From Liolophura sinensis (Eukaryota > Mollusca > Polyplacophora > Chitonida > Chitonidae), in NCBI RefSeq assembly GCF_032854445.1, contig NC_088307.1, forward strand, positions 3,348,001 through 3,412,000: a stretch of 64,000 nucleotides of DNA, in the 5' to 3' direction. Numbering within the stretch: position 1 is the stretch's first letter; the number at the start of each line of letters is the position of its first letter. This document shows, one piece after another, positions 11,701 through 26,700 of this stretch. The position numbers and the translations under genes are program-made. The notes below the pieces were generated by a model. It was not told the origin of the DNA, ran no database searches, and saw only the letters and a program-made list of their open reading frames with translations.

Positions 11701-14700
11701 GTTGGGAGTCACAAAACTGACTCACTGAGTCACATCCAGCTTCCCAGAATTCATATGACTGATAGATTATCATATACTACCCTAGAGTTACCCCAATTCC
11801 TCAACCACTTTGCATAAATGAAGGAGCAACTTTCAGCGCAATTCATGCACATTTTTTTCATTTTTCAAAACCACATTGGTTGGGTTGGCCAGTGTCAGGG
11901 TTTCACGCAAAGCCTAATTTTATCAGTCAAAACAGAATAATGCCAGACTATGCTAGAATAAATACCTTGCAAACACGCGGGAGGTTGAAGAATTAAAGTA
12001 TACTGATATTCTGACCACATGGTTCCAAACGTGTCACTGATGATGTGGACAACAAACACAAAATAATAAGAAAGATACCTGTTTTAAGTGTGCACCAGTA
12101 CACAAGCTCAGAACAGACCATAAGCTAGACAAAACCAAAACACACATCCATTTATTCCCCTTTACAACAATGCAGAGTTTCGGGACGATCCATGCTTTAT
12201 TGTCATTCTTCAACCCCACGTGTGCAAGGTGTTCATTCAAGCATACCCTAAAGGCATTATGCTCTGTAGACTGGTAAACTTATACATTTTGCCAAGCTCT
12301 AAAACCGGTCAATATAGATCTGTGTCCAAAATCAAAATAAAAATGTGCATAAATTCCACTGAAAGTTGCTCTTTCAAATGTGAGTTCATGAAAAATTTCA
12401 GATGCCACAAATATAAAATGCAATAAACTTGCTAAATTAGCATATGTTACTCCCTAGGGGGACACTACATGTACTTTCACATAGGTAGACTTGCCATTGA
12501 CATACACAAATGTTTAGTTTTCAGTTTAGAATACTGACCGATATTAATGGGTTTATTTACTCATTTATTTGACTGGAGTTTTACCCCATATACAAAAATA
12601 TTTCACTACGGTGGGAGGAATCTGAGCAGATCCAGTGGGAAACCCACGGCCATCTGCAGGTTGCTGGAAGGCTCACTGATGATATTCAAAAGCTAACACT
12701 TACGGTCTTTGGAGCAGTCATATCAGTCAGTCTGGCTTGCAGTGCTTGACACGGCAAGCGTAAATACCGCCTCCTGAAACAACAATGCGGATGAATTCAA
12801 TAACCAGAAATCTTCCTCCTAAAACAACAATGCGGATGAATTCAGTAACCAGAGGTCTTCATCCTAAAACAACAATGCGGATGAATTCAATAACCAGAGG
12901 TCTTCCTCCTAAAACAACAATGCAAATGAATTCAATAACCAGAGGTCTTCTTCCTAAAACAACAATGCGGATGAATTCAATAACATGAGGTTTTCCTCCT
13001 AAAACAACAATGCGGATGAATTCAATAACCAGAAATCTTCCTCCTAAAACAACAATGCGGATGAATTCAATAACCAGAGGTCTTCTTCATAAAACAACAA
13101 TGCGGATGAATTCAATAACCAGAGGTTTTCCTCCTAAAACAACAATGCGGATGAATTCAATAACCAGAGGTCTTCCTCCTGAAACAACAATGCGGATGAA
13201 TTCAATAACCAGAGGTCTTCCTCCTAAAACAACAATGCGGATGAATTCAGTAACCAGAGGTCTTCATCCTAAAACAACAATGCGGATGAATTCAATAACC
13301 AGAGGTCTTCCTCCTAAAACAACAATGCGAATGAATTCAATAACCAGAGGTCTTCTTCCTAAAACAACAATGCGGATGAATTCAATAACATGAGGTTTTC
13401 CTCCTAAAACAACAATGCGGATGAATTCAATAACCAGAAATCTTCCTCCTAAAACAACAATGCGGATGAATTCAATAACCAGAGGTCTTCTTCATAAAAC
13501 AACAATGCGGATGAATTCAATAACCAGAGGTTTTCCTCCTAAAACAACAATGCGGATGAATTCAATAACCAGAGGTCTTCCTCCTGAAACAACAATGCGG
13601 ATGAATTCAATAACCAGAGGTCTTCCTCCTAAAACAACAATGCGGAAGAATTCAATAACCAGAAATCTTCCTCCTAAAACAACAAGGCGGATGAATTCAA
13701 TAACCAGAGGTCTTCCTCCTAAAACAACAATGCGGATGAATTCAATAACCAGAGATCTTCTTCATAAAACAACAATGCGGATGAATTCAATAACCAGAGG
13801 TCTTCATCCTAAAACAACAATACGGATGAATTCAATAACCAGAGGTCTTCCTCCTAAAACAACAATGCGGATGAATTCAATAACCAGAGGTCTTCCTCCT
13901 GAAACAACAATGTGGATGAATTCAATAACCAGAGGTCTTCTTCATAAAACAACAATGCGGATGAATTCAATAACCAGAGGTCTTCCTCCTAAAACAACAA
14001 TGCGGATGAATTCAATAACCAGAGGTCTTCCTCCTAAAACAACAATGCGGATGAATTCAATAACCAGAGGTCTTCCTCCTAAAACAACAATGCAGATGAA
14101 TTCAATAACCAGAGGTCTTCCTCCTAAAACAACAATGCGGATGAATTCAATAACCAGAGGTCTTCCTCCTAAAACAACAATGCGGATGAATTCAATAACC
14201 AGAGGTCTTCCTCCTAACACAACAATGTGGATGAATTCAATAACCAGAGGTCTTCCTCCTAAAACAACAATGCAAATGAATTCAATAACCAGAGGTCTTC
14301 TTCCTAAAACAACAATGCGAATGAATTCAATAACCAGAGGTCTTCTTCATAAAACAACAATGTGGATGAATTCAATAACATGAGGTCCTCCTCCACTCAG
14401 GGTCACAGAGAAAAAAACATAATGATCCCAAACGACAAACCGGACATTGTGAATGTGTATAATGTCACCAACCTTTGTCATAAATGTGTATAATGCCATC
14501 AACCTTCAGCAAGTTACTGATGAACTTTTACACATGTCACATACCAATTATGAACAAAATATTGGTAGATGACAAGCCTTCTCCACATTATGGCCACAAA
14601 AGCATCATCGACAGTTTGTACCCAAGGCCCCCATGCACAGTGAGTAAGAGTGAATCATCCAATTTACACTTACCTGAGCATACAGAGGGATGTCTTGGGC

Positions 14701-17700
14701 ACAGTACAGGTATTCCCATAGTCAACATAGTACACCTGAGAAACAAAAAATCTTTTTTTTATGCAATCACTGCAATGGTTTGTGTGTATGCTTGGCGTTT
14801 GACTAAGTTGACATTAGACTGACACCGAGCCAGCCAACCAATCCTGTTTCATTGCTGTAACTTCTCAGTGCCGAGCATCAAGAAAGGTAGCAACAAGTTC
14901 CATTTTCAAAGTCTTTGGCATGACCCAACCTGGGTTTGAACCCAGGTCTCCTAACTCAGAGGCAGACACTTTAACCATTAGGTAACAGGAGTAGACGTTT
15001 CTGCAGTTGTACCAAAAGAATCACCCAAGACTGACATGAACATGATTTACAGGGCATGAAGCATGATATTAATGAAAGACACTGTTCCAATTCAACCTCT
15101 ACAGATATCAGAATGACAAGATTTCAGCTGCAGTATTAACACAAAAGTAAATTTTTAAATACTTGAAAATTTTTTCTTGCTTTGTACATGAACACCTACT
15201 TTTCTGTTACACCTTAACCATATTAACAGGTAACCAGTTTTCACAACAGGTGGTTTATCAATTTAGAATATTTCCTTCATAATATACCTTGACATGTTCT
15301 ACCCAATTACTTACCTGTACAAAATCTAAATCCTTGATACCCACAATAACTCCCCTGTGCCAGTTTTCATCCTCAGGAAAGATAACTGCACACACCTGTC
15401 CCACCACAATCATAGATTCCGGCATCTTGTACCGCTCACCTGCCTTTGTTTTATAAAAGCTGAAATCAAATGAAAAAACTACAGATTTACTCTACCTGTT
15501 GACTGGAACATAAAACAGAAGGCACAGGTACCTTCAGACTGGTTATCTCTTCATTGATGCATAAATCTAACATATCAGGGTAATACTGTTAAGTACTTAT
15601 TATTCTCTGGAATTTATTTTCGCAGATTTTCTCCAAAAATTTGTTCGTGGGAATAAATTTTCATGTTTTTAAGAGAATACTGAAAAACAGATCTTAAAAT
15701 TTTCCAAGATATAATATGGCCAAAATTATTCAAGCACGTCAAACATGTATCATCATGGGTGGCTTTAATCCTCCTTTGATTCCTGAGGTGTCACTAATCC
15801 TCATGATCTGGATCAGAGATTAAAACAATGGGGGATGGATAATCACTACGTAAGAAGATCACTTTTGCACCTAGGCTGAGCAGTACTCAAACAGGTGTCA
15901 CTTCTTTTCGAATCACTGATGAGCACTTTTAAACACCTAGCAAGGTGACCTGTCACCTTTTGAACAGTTCCAATGCAAAACATATGAATTCAACATTATT
16001 GGCGCCAGTCACTCATTCTTTATCAAGCAACATGGTAAGTTTTGCATTGTTTTCAGTTTTAATCTTCCTCTGTAGCAGGTCAGAAACCGCAAACATTGCC
16101 GTAGCTGTCAAACGGCCATTGTTTTGTTGTACACACTTCATAGTTTGTCAGAAGGTCACTCACTGGACCACAGGAGAGACATAGCCGATAGGATCGCGTG
16201 TATCAGAGCGACATTCATTAGAAGCCAGCACGTGCTGGTATCTACTTTCCTTTCACTTTACGGGCATAGCAAAGATTGATCAAACTAAAGACGAATAAAC
16301 TCCCACTTTGTTTTATACCCACCAAGCCTTAGCACCAGAGTTTGTATATATTTAAACCATAATCCCCTCTCCCTGCTGCTGAAAAATTTAGCTGGCCCAG
16401 CCGTCTTTCTTATCGCAACCCCCGTTACCCTGGCAAAGATTTCACTTCATTATTACTACTACCAGTAGTATATGATTCAATACTGGATGCTTTTTTTTTT
16501 TTGCTAGAATTATTTTTCGCTGTAAATTATTGACCGCGAAAATTAATTCCACACGAAAATTAAGTACTTCACAGTTGTCAAGATTTTACGATGGCATATA
16601 GGGTGTAGCTGCCAGTTAACTCAGAGTCATACCAGGAATGTAAGAAGCAGAGACTTGCAGTACTGTATTACATTGCTAACTCTGCTTTCCGCTCCATTCA
16701 TGGAAGCCAATGTACATGTAGGGATTCTTACTCTAAACTTTCCATCAAATCTTCCAGAGCCATTGACGTCTCACGACCACGAAGCTGCAGCCAGAATCTG
16801 GAAGGGTTGTTAATGTTGGACACGTAGACCTCGATGTACTCCTTCTCAGCGACAGCCGGGTGGAGATGCCCCAGGGGTAGAGGTTTGTATGAGGTGCCAT
16901 AACTCACTATGTCATCGGGGAGCTCAGAGGTAGCTGCTGAGGTATTCACAGACACTGATGCAGGCTGTGGTGTGAAGATTGTAAATGAATTTATTTATTT
17001 GAACAGTGCTGATTCTTATTCAATGACATACTCAAGAATCTCACTGACAGTCATCATTATAAAAGGGAGGGTTGAACATTTTTGTCAGCGTACCCCAAAA
17101 TAAATTTACCCAGACACATTTTCTGAAAAGGGGAGGAAACAAAAAAAAAAAACATCTGGAATTCAACCAAAGAGGGGTGAAGCAAATAGGAGTGCCAACC
17201 TTTGGCAAGTCAGTGATGAATTTTGCCCTCATGTAACATATATCTACAGATGTGTAAACCATACTGGAAGGTGCTAAAGAACACAAGGCTATGCTATGAA
17301 CCTCAAATGGGATTTCTGTGGGTATCTTTCTGAACGAATGAATGGCATTGTGGTAGACCTAGGCATGTTCATTTGACATCACCAGTTATATGTTCACATT
17401 GAAAATATAACATTACTGGCATTTATAATAGACTGAGACTTGTGGTAGACCTAACCATGTTCATATGACATCACAAGTTATATGTTCACACTGAAAATAT
17501 AACATTACTGGCATTTATAATAGACTGAGACTTGTGGTAGACCTAACCATGTTCATATGACATCACAAGTTATATGTTCACACTGAAAATATAACATTAC
17601 TGGCATTTATAATAGACTGAGACTTGTGGTAGACCTAACCATGTTCATATGACATCACAAGTTATATGTTCACACTGAAAACATAACATTACTGGCATTT

Positions 17701-20700
17701 ATAATAGACTGAGACTTGTGGTAGACCTAACCATGTTCATATGACATCACAAGTTATATGTTCACATTGAAAATATAACATTACTGGCATTTATAATAGA
17801 CTGAGACTTGTGGTAGACCTAACCATGTTCATATGACATCACAAGTTATATGTTCACACTGAAAACATAACATTACTGGCATTTATAATAGACTGAGACT
17901 TGTGGTAGACCTAACCATGTTCATATGACATCACAAGTTATATGTTCACACTGAAAATATAACATTACTGGCATTTATAATAGACTGAGACTTGTGGTAG
18001 ACCTAACCATGTTCATATGACATCACAAGTTATATGTTCACACTGAAAACATAACATTACTGGCATTTATAATAGACTGAGACTTGTGGTAGACCTAACC
18101 ATGTTCATATGACATCACAAGTTATATGTTCACATTGAAAATATAACATAACTGGCATTTATAATAGACTGAGACTTGTGGTAGACCTAACCATGTTCAT
18201 ATGACATCACAAGTTATATGTTCACACTGAAAATATAACATTACTGGCATTTATAATAGACTGAGACTTGTGGTAGACCTAACCATGTTCATATGACATC
18301 ACAAGTTATATGTTCACACTGAAAATATAACATAACTGGCATTTATAATAGACTGAGACTTGTGGTAGACCTAACCATGTTCATATGACATCACAAGTTA
18401 TATGTTCACACTGAAAACATAACATAACTGGCATTTATAATAGACTGAGACTTGTGGTAGACCTAACCATGTTCATATGACATCACAAGTTATATGTTCA
18501 CACTGAAAATATAACATTGCTGGCATTTATAATAGACTGAGACTTGTGGTAGACCTAACCATGTTCATATGACATCACAAGTTATATGTTCACATTGAAA
18601 ATATAACATTACTGGCATTTATAATAGACTGAGACTTGTGGTAGACCTAACCATGTTCATATGACATCACAAGTTATATGTTCACACTGAAAACATAACA
18701 TAACTGGCATTTATAATAGACTGAGACTTGGTAGACCTAGGCATGTTCATTTGACATCACAAGTTATATGTTCACACTGAAAATATAACATTACTGGCAT
18801 TTATAATAGACTGAGACTTGTGGTAGACCTAACCATGTTCATATGACATCACAAGTTATATGTTCACACTGAAAATATAACATTACTGGCATTTATAATA
18901 GACTGAGACTTGTGGTAGACCTAACCATGTTCATATGACATCACAAGTTATATGTTCACACTGAAAATATAACATTACTGGCATTTATAATAGACTGAGA
19001 CTTGTGGTAGACCTAACCATGTTCATATGACATCACAAGTTATATGTTCACACTGAAAATATAACATTACTGGCATTTATAATAGACTGAGACTTGTGGT
19101 AGACCTAACCATGTTCATATGACATCACAAGTTATATGTTCACATTGAAAATATAACATTGCTAGGCATTTATAATAGACTGAGACTTGTGGGTAGACCT
19201 AAGGCATGTTCATATGGACATCACGAGTTATATGTTCACACTGAAAATATAACATTACTGGCATTTATAATAGACTGAGACTTGTGGTAGACCTAACCAT
19301 GTTCATATGACATCACAAGTTATATGTTCACACTGAAAACATAACATAACTGGCATTTATAATAGACTGAGACTTGTGGTAGACCTAACCATGTTCATAT
19401 GACATCACAAGTTATATGTTCACACTGAAAACATAACATAACTGGCATTTATAATAGACTGAGACTTGTGGTAGACCTAACCATGTTCATATGACATCAC
19501 AAGTTATATGTTCACACTGAAAACATAACATTACTGGCATTTATAATAGACTGAGACTTGGTAGACCTAACCATGTTTCATATGACATCACAAGTTATAT
19601 GTTCACACTGAAAACATAACATTACTGGCATTTATAATAGACTGAGACTTGTGGTAGACCTAACCATGTTCATTTGACATCACAAGTTATATGTTCACAC
19701 TGAAAATATAACATTACTGGCATTTATAATAGACTGAGACTTGTGGTAGACCTAACCATGTTCATATGACATCACAAGTTATATGTTCACACTGAAAATA
19801 TAACATTACTGGCATTTATAATAGACTGAGACTTGGTAGACCTAACCATGTTCATATGACATCACAAGTTATATGTTCACACTGAAAATATAACATTACT
19901 GGCATTTATAATAGACTGAGACCTTGTGGTAGACCTAACCATGTTCATATGACATCACAAGTTATATGTTCACATTGAAAATATAACATTACTGGCATTT
20001 ATAATAGACTGAGACTTGTGGTAGACCTAACCATGTTCATATGACATCACAAGTTATATGTTCACACTGAAAATATAACATTACTGGCATTTATAATAGA
20101 CTGAGACTTGTGGTAGACCTAACCATGTTCATATGACATCACAAGTTATATGTTCACATTGAAAACTAACATTACTGGCATTTATAATAGACTGAGACTT
20201 GTGGTAGACCTAAGCATGTTCATATGACATCACAAGTTATATGTTCACACTGAAAACATAACATAACTGGTATTTATAATAGACTGAGACTTGGTAGACC
20301 TAGCCATGTTCATTTGACATCACAAGTTATATGTTCACACTGAAAATATAACATTACTGGCATTTATAATAGACTGAGACTTGTGGTAGACCTAACCATG
20401 TTCATATGACATCACAAGTTATATGTTCACATTGAAAATATAACATTACTGGCATTTATAATAGACTGAGACTTGTGGTAGACCTAACCATGTTCATATG
20501 ACATCACAAGTTATATGTTCACATTGAAAATATAACATTACTGGCATTTATAATAGACTGAGACTTGTGGTAGACCTAACCATGTTCATATGACATCACA
20601 AGTTATATGTTCACACTGAAAATATAACATTACTGGCATTTATAATAGACTGAGACTTGTGGTAGACCTAAGCATGTTCATATGACATCACAAGTTATAT

Positions 20701-23700
20701 GTTCACACTGAAAAATATAACATTACTGGCATTTATAATAGACTGAGACTTGTGGTAGACCTAACCATGTTCATATGACATCACAAGTTATATGTTCACA
20801 CTGAAAACATAACATTACTGGCATTTATAATAGACTGAGACTTGTGGTAGACCTAACCATGTTCATATGACATCACAAGTTATATGTTCACATTGAAAAT
20901 ATAACATTACTGGCATTTATAATAGACTGAGACTTGTGGTAGACCTAACCATGTTCATATGACATCACAAGTTATATGTTCACACTGAAAATATAACATT
21001 ACTGGCATTTATAATAGACTGAGACTTGTGGTAGACCTAACCATGTTCATATGACATCACAAGTTATATGTTCACATTGAAAATATAACATTACTGGCAT
21101 TTATAATAGACTGAGACTTGTGGTAGACCTAACCATGTTCATATGGCATCACAAGTTATATGTTCACACTGAAAACATAACATTACTGGCATTTATAATA
21201 GACTGAGACTTGTGGTAGACCTAACCATGTTCATATGACATCACAAGTTATATGTTCACACTGAAAACATAACATAACTGGCATTTATAATAGACTGAGA
21301 CTTGTGGTAGACCTAACCATGTTCATATGACATCACAAGTTATATGTTCACACTGAAAATATAACATTGCTGGCATTTATAATAGACTGAGACTTGTGGT
21401 AGACCTAACCATGTTCATATGACATCACAAGTTATATGTTCACACTGAAAACATAACATTACTGGCATTTATAATAGACTGAGACTTGTGGTAGACCTAA
21501 CCATGTTCATATGACATCACAAGTTATATGTTCACATTGAAAATATAACATTACTGGCATTTATAATAGACTGAGACTTGGTAGACCTAACCATGTTCAT
21601 ATGGCATCATACATAGAAAAATAGACTGAGACTTGACCATGAAGTATGAATGTTCAATTTAAACAAAAAGCGCAAATGCAGACTGTTTCTTGTTTATACC
21701 AAAAACTCATTCCCTGCGACTGAGAAGAGCAGCTTACGTTGAGCAGGCTGTGTTCAACAGGTCTGATCTCAGGGGGCGACATGAGCGAATCGGAAGGAAA
21801 CTCTATGCCTGAAACTATCATCTCACCTACAACAACAACAACAAGAATTATTTACTTATTGGTGTTTTACCACACTCACTATGAGTGCTTGGCACACTCA
21901 ACAACATTACAACAGTATGAATTACAGAATTTAAATACATGTAGCTTGCAACAGCGGGCTGTTGATTAAAAAACTCACTGATGACTTTTTTTTTTTATCA
22001 GAAGTGATATTTAATACATGCAGAAATGACAAAAAGTTTCCAATTATATTATCAGATGACAGCATATGCGCTGTTGCAATTACTTCTCTCTCTACCCTGG
22101 CTTTAGCTTACCTTTTCCATTCATGGGACAGGTTCTCACCTGTTTCAACTTACTATTCTCTTTACAAACTTCAAAAGACTCTAATTCAACAGCCCTTTTA
22201 AATTAAAATTATTTATCACGGTATAATTTAACAACATGATCCAAGTGAAAGTTTTAATGCATACGAAAGTTATCAGATTTTGGGAATTCCACGTTTGTAA
22301 CTTTAATGATTAAAACCAATGTATATTCTTTTGTAATAAAACAAAAAATACACATCAGCAGACGCTTGTGACTTTCCCACGGGGCTCTGCTGACTGCTGT
22401 CATATTAGTGAAATATTCTTGAGTACATCCTAAAACACTAATCAAACAAACAAATTAATAAATAATAATACAAATTTGAATGTGACAATTACAGGAATTG
22501 AAGCAAATTCTCCTAGTTTTTGTTTCAGGCAGTCATGAGGAGAGTCTCAGATTCCTGTTGATAGTGAAGTCCTGATCACTCACCGTTTCCAACATATTTC
22601 AGGTTGAGGTATTTATCCATGACTGACAACAGCATGCCATCCATTGTCTTGAACCCTAGCTCCACTGGGTCCAGCACTTTGCCTGTTAAACGCTGAATTA
22701 GCATTAAAATCAGTTATCACTTTCACTTTCAATCCACAAGACAAAATATTATTCCTCAAACAAAATTTTATCAAAGTGTTACAATATCTAAAGCAGTTAT
22801 TGTAAGAAAACTGATGACAAATCACAAATAAGAAAATCTTTTATTTTTTTTTTTTTGATTGTTGTTTTACGCCGTACTCAAGAATATTTCACTTATACGA
22901 CGGCCGCCAGCATTATGGTGGGTGGAAACCGGGCAGAGCCTGGGGGAAACCCACGACCATCCGCAGGTTGCTGGCAGACCTTCTCACGTACGGCCGGAGA
23001 GGAAGCCAGCATGAGCTGGACTTGAACTCACAGCGACCGCATTGGTGAGAGACTCCTGGGTCATTACGCTGCGCTAGCGTGCTAACTGACCGAGCCACGG
23101 AGGCCCCGAAAATCTTTTAATATGCAATAACAATTTTATAGATCTGGCTGGTTTTTAAACTTGATCTGCGGTTCAAAAGCATAACACAAAATGAACCAGC
23201 GCACAGAAAATGAACCAGCATACAAAATGAAAAATTTTCTTGAAAACAAACAATACTTTACAGAGCTATTACATGAAAACCAAAGTGTGACAGACAGATG
23301 ACAGACCCCTAATATTTCTTTCTCAAGTGGAAAATCAAAAGAACTAATGCAAACCTACTTCATTAGCCTTGTACTGACACAGCCTTCCTCAGACATAATT
23401 CCTGTATATGCATAGCTAATCCAATAATCCTGAAACATCCCACTTCGTCATGAAGTCATCAAGAAAACAAAAACTCAGGCAGCAAACCTACCTGATACAC
23501 TTCTGCCAACTCTGACCGAAACACACCCTCTTTGTGATGTAGCAGGACCCAACGAAGCTCCTCTTTAAACTCATCATCAAATTTACTATTTGCTTGTAAC
23601 TCCTTCTGTTCTTCCTCATGCTGCTTTTCAGGTGATGGAGGTTTAGCTGAAACAGATGGGAGACTTCTGATGAAAGAGAGATTGGGGGGAGGGCTTCAGG

Positions 23701-26700
23701 CTTCTGGCGAAAGAGAGATTGGGGGAGGGGCTTCAGTCTTCTGATGAAAGAGAGATTGGGGGAGGGGCTTCAGTCTTCTGATGAAAGAGAGATTGGGGGG
23801 AGGGCTTCAGGCTTCTGATGAAAGAGAGATTGGGGGGAGGGGCTTCAGTCTTCTGATGAAAGAGAGACTGGGGGAGGGGTTCAGGCTTCTGATGAAAGAG
23901 AGATTGGGGGGAGGGCTTCAGACTTCTGATGAAAGAGAGATTGGGGGGAGGGCTTCAGGCTTCTGGCGAAAGAGAGATTGGGGAGGGGCTTCAGTCTTCT
24001 GATGAAAGAGAGATTGGGGGAGGGGCTTCAGTCTTCTGATGAAAGAGAGATTGGGGGAGGGTTTCAGGCTTCTGATGAAAGAGAGATTGGGGGGAGGGGC
24101 TTCAGTCTTCTGATGAAAGAGACTGGGGGAGGGCTTCACGCTTCTGATGAAAGAGAGATTGGGGGAGGGGTTTCAGGCTTCTGATGAAAGAAAAATTGGG
24201 GGGAGGGCTTCAGGCTTCTGACAAAAGAAAGATTGGGGAGAGGGGCTTCAGGCTTCTGATGAAAGAGAGATTGGGGGAGGGGCTTCAGGCCTCTGATGAA
24301 AGAGAGATTGGGGGAGGGGCTTCAAGCTTCTGATGAAAGAGAGATTGGGGGGAGGGGTTTTAGTCAATGAAAGAGAGATTGGGGGAGGGGTTTTAGTCAA
24401 TGAAAGAGAGATTGGGGGGAGGGGTTTTAGTCAACGAAAGAGAGATTGCAGCCAGGGGTTTTAGTCATGTTAGTCTTCTGACGAAAGAGAGATTAAAGCC
24501 AGGGGATTTAGTCTTTAGAAGAAAGAGGGGCTGGGGTCAGAGGGCTTTGTTTTCACATGAAACAACGAGTCAGAAGGATTAGATTTTAGAAGAAATAGGC
24601 AAAGGAGGCAAAAGATTGAGTGTCCGGAAGAAAAACTTCTGAAATTTGATTTCTGGAAGGTAGCAACTGTTGACCCATGTAAAGCGTTAAGTCCAAATAA
24701 ATGTCAGGTTTAACTCTTAGAGGCTACTGACTTTCACAAAACGGAACAGACAAGAAAGTATGGAAGCCAGATACTCCATGTTTATTTATTTGAGTGGTGT
24801 TTTTTACGCCGTACTCAAGAATATTTCATTTATATGACAGCAGGTAGCAATTTGGTGGGAGGTAACGAGGCAGAGCCTGGGGAAACAGATCTGTTGCTAA
24901 ACTTACATTTCGGTTGAATGCGGGCATCAAACAGCAGCCAATCAGATGCCGAGGGGCGTTCTACACGGACAATATCCTGCAATTCACCGACAAACTGAAG
25001 CACACTGTAATAGCCTAACTCCGTGAGGCCAAGGTCTTTATTGTACTTTGCCTGAAACATAAACTACATCTGTTAAAATATTTTTAAAATTTACACTTTT
25101 GGCAAGTACTGCACTTGACCTCAAATTTCATGAAAGGGCGAAGATCAGCAGAAACATTCGATGACAGTGGCATAACTCAGTAAAATGCTCTAACCAGGTA
25201 AACTTTATGATCACGGAAATGTAAGTACCAGTACTTAAAATTTTATACACAACCTCACAAACTGAAATAAATTTGTTTTTAAGATATTAGTTAAAGGAAT
25301 CGTGAACATAATATCAACATTTACTTTACCACGATATGGCTTAACAATGCCCATGTGATGTTAAGCCACCATCAATCATTCATTCATTCAACAACAACTT
25401 TAAACTCAATTTCAAAAGCATGCATATATATAAATTGACACCTACATCAAACAACTAACCTTATACTCCTGAATGAGTCTGGATGCCAGAATACCCTCGG
25501 GTTTAGCAGCCAGAAGCTACAAGAATATGTTCAAAACACAAATTAAATAGACACACACATGGTAACTGAAGACACAATGGAGCAGGATCATATATAGGTT
25601 CATTTTACTTCTGGATACTGCTGGGCACCCAAATTTATTAAGCTGTAATAAAAATAACAACTAAATTGAACAAGAACATAAATATTTGATTAGCAGTTTA
25701 AAAAGTTAGCTTTTCATGCAAACTTCTTTGAATCACAGACTTAAAAGCACTCAGAAAGCATCATTTTGTGTTGTATTTTATACAGTTTCTTTATCCACGG
25801 TCACAATGTCATCTTTAAACTTTTGGATCAAGGCATTCATTAATTTTCTAGATTTAAGCCCTGTCAGGTGGATTGTGCTGAAAAATGTACCACTTGCATG
25901 ATGACTTAGTCTAACACTCCGCGACACTTGGGGAAAACAACAACTCCCACAGTCTCAGACAAGCCTTGATTTAACGGTTGCCTTAAAGGGATACAGAATC
26001 ATTTCTGATTGGCTTGTGTGAGAGATAGGCAAGTGCAAGCTATCCTTAGCCTGAGGTGAATTTTAGATACAGTAGATTCATTCAAACATGACCAAACGGT
26101 TTAACCCATGAAAGCCTATTTCCACTGTCAGCCAATCAGCATCAATTTCGTATCCCTCAAAGTAGGAAGGTGCTTATTTCGACAGCCTTCAGTAGCCACA
26201 TACTGATGCAGTCAAGACAATTACTGATTTACCTGTTCGTTACAACCACACAACATTTGAATCACAGTCAGACTGGTCACGCCTAGAGACAGTTTCATAA
26301 GCTATAGGTTTGTAACAACTGCTGTGCGATACATTTTTCAGTTTAATCCATGTGTAAAACTACTAGTGTGACTGGTAGTGAAACCTTCAAGCCATGACTT
26401 GACCTCATACAGTGTGGATTAGCCTCCATTAAAATTAATGAGCCTCTTCTGTCATCTTGTCTCGAACTTTTCTTTTTTTAATGTGTGTTGATAAACCAAC
26501 CCATCAGTGGCTTGCAGACCCTCAGTTAGCAGTTTACAGCATGGCACAGCGCAATGCCTATCGTAAAGTCTGCCATGCTTCTGTGAAGCCACAGTGCAGT
26601 GCGTCCTGCTTCAAAAAAACACTTTATTTGATTTGCTGTCTTTTTCTGCAAAACAATACTGCAAATATCTTCATCGGCTTGTCGTATTGTATTCACTGAA

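Noticed and set aside
13010-14383. Long plus-strand reading frames of 127 and 322 residues (MRMNSITRGLPPKTT repeats)
   Set aside because: They are translations of a 45 bp non-coding array that lies in a TDRD5 intron on the other strand. No start context, flanking unique coding sequence or splice support.
17351-21635. CRISPR-like regular repeat
   Set aside because: Head-to-tail units with no unique spacers in an intron-containing animal genome; it is a satellite array.
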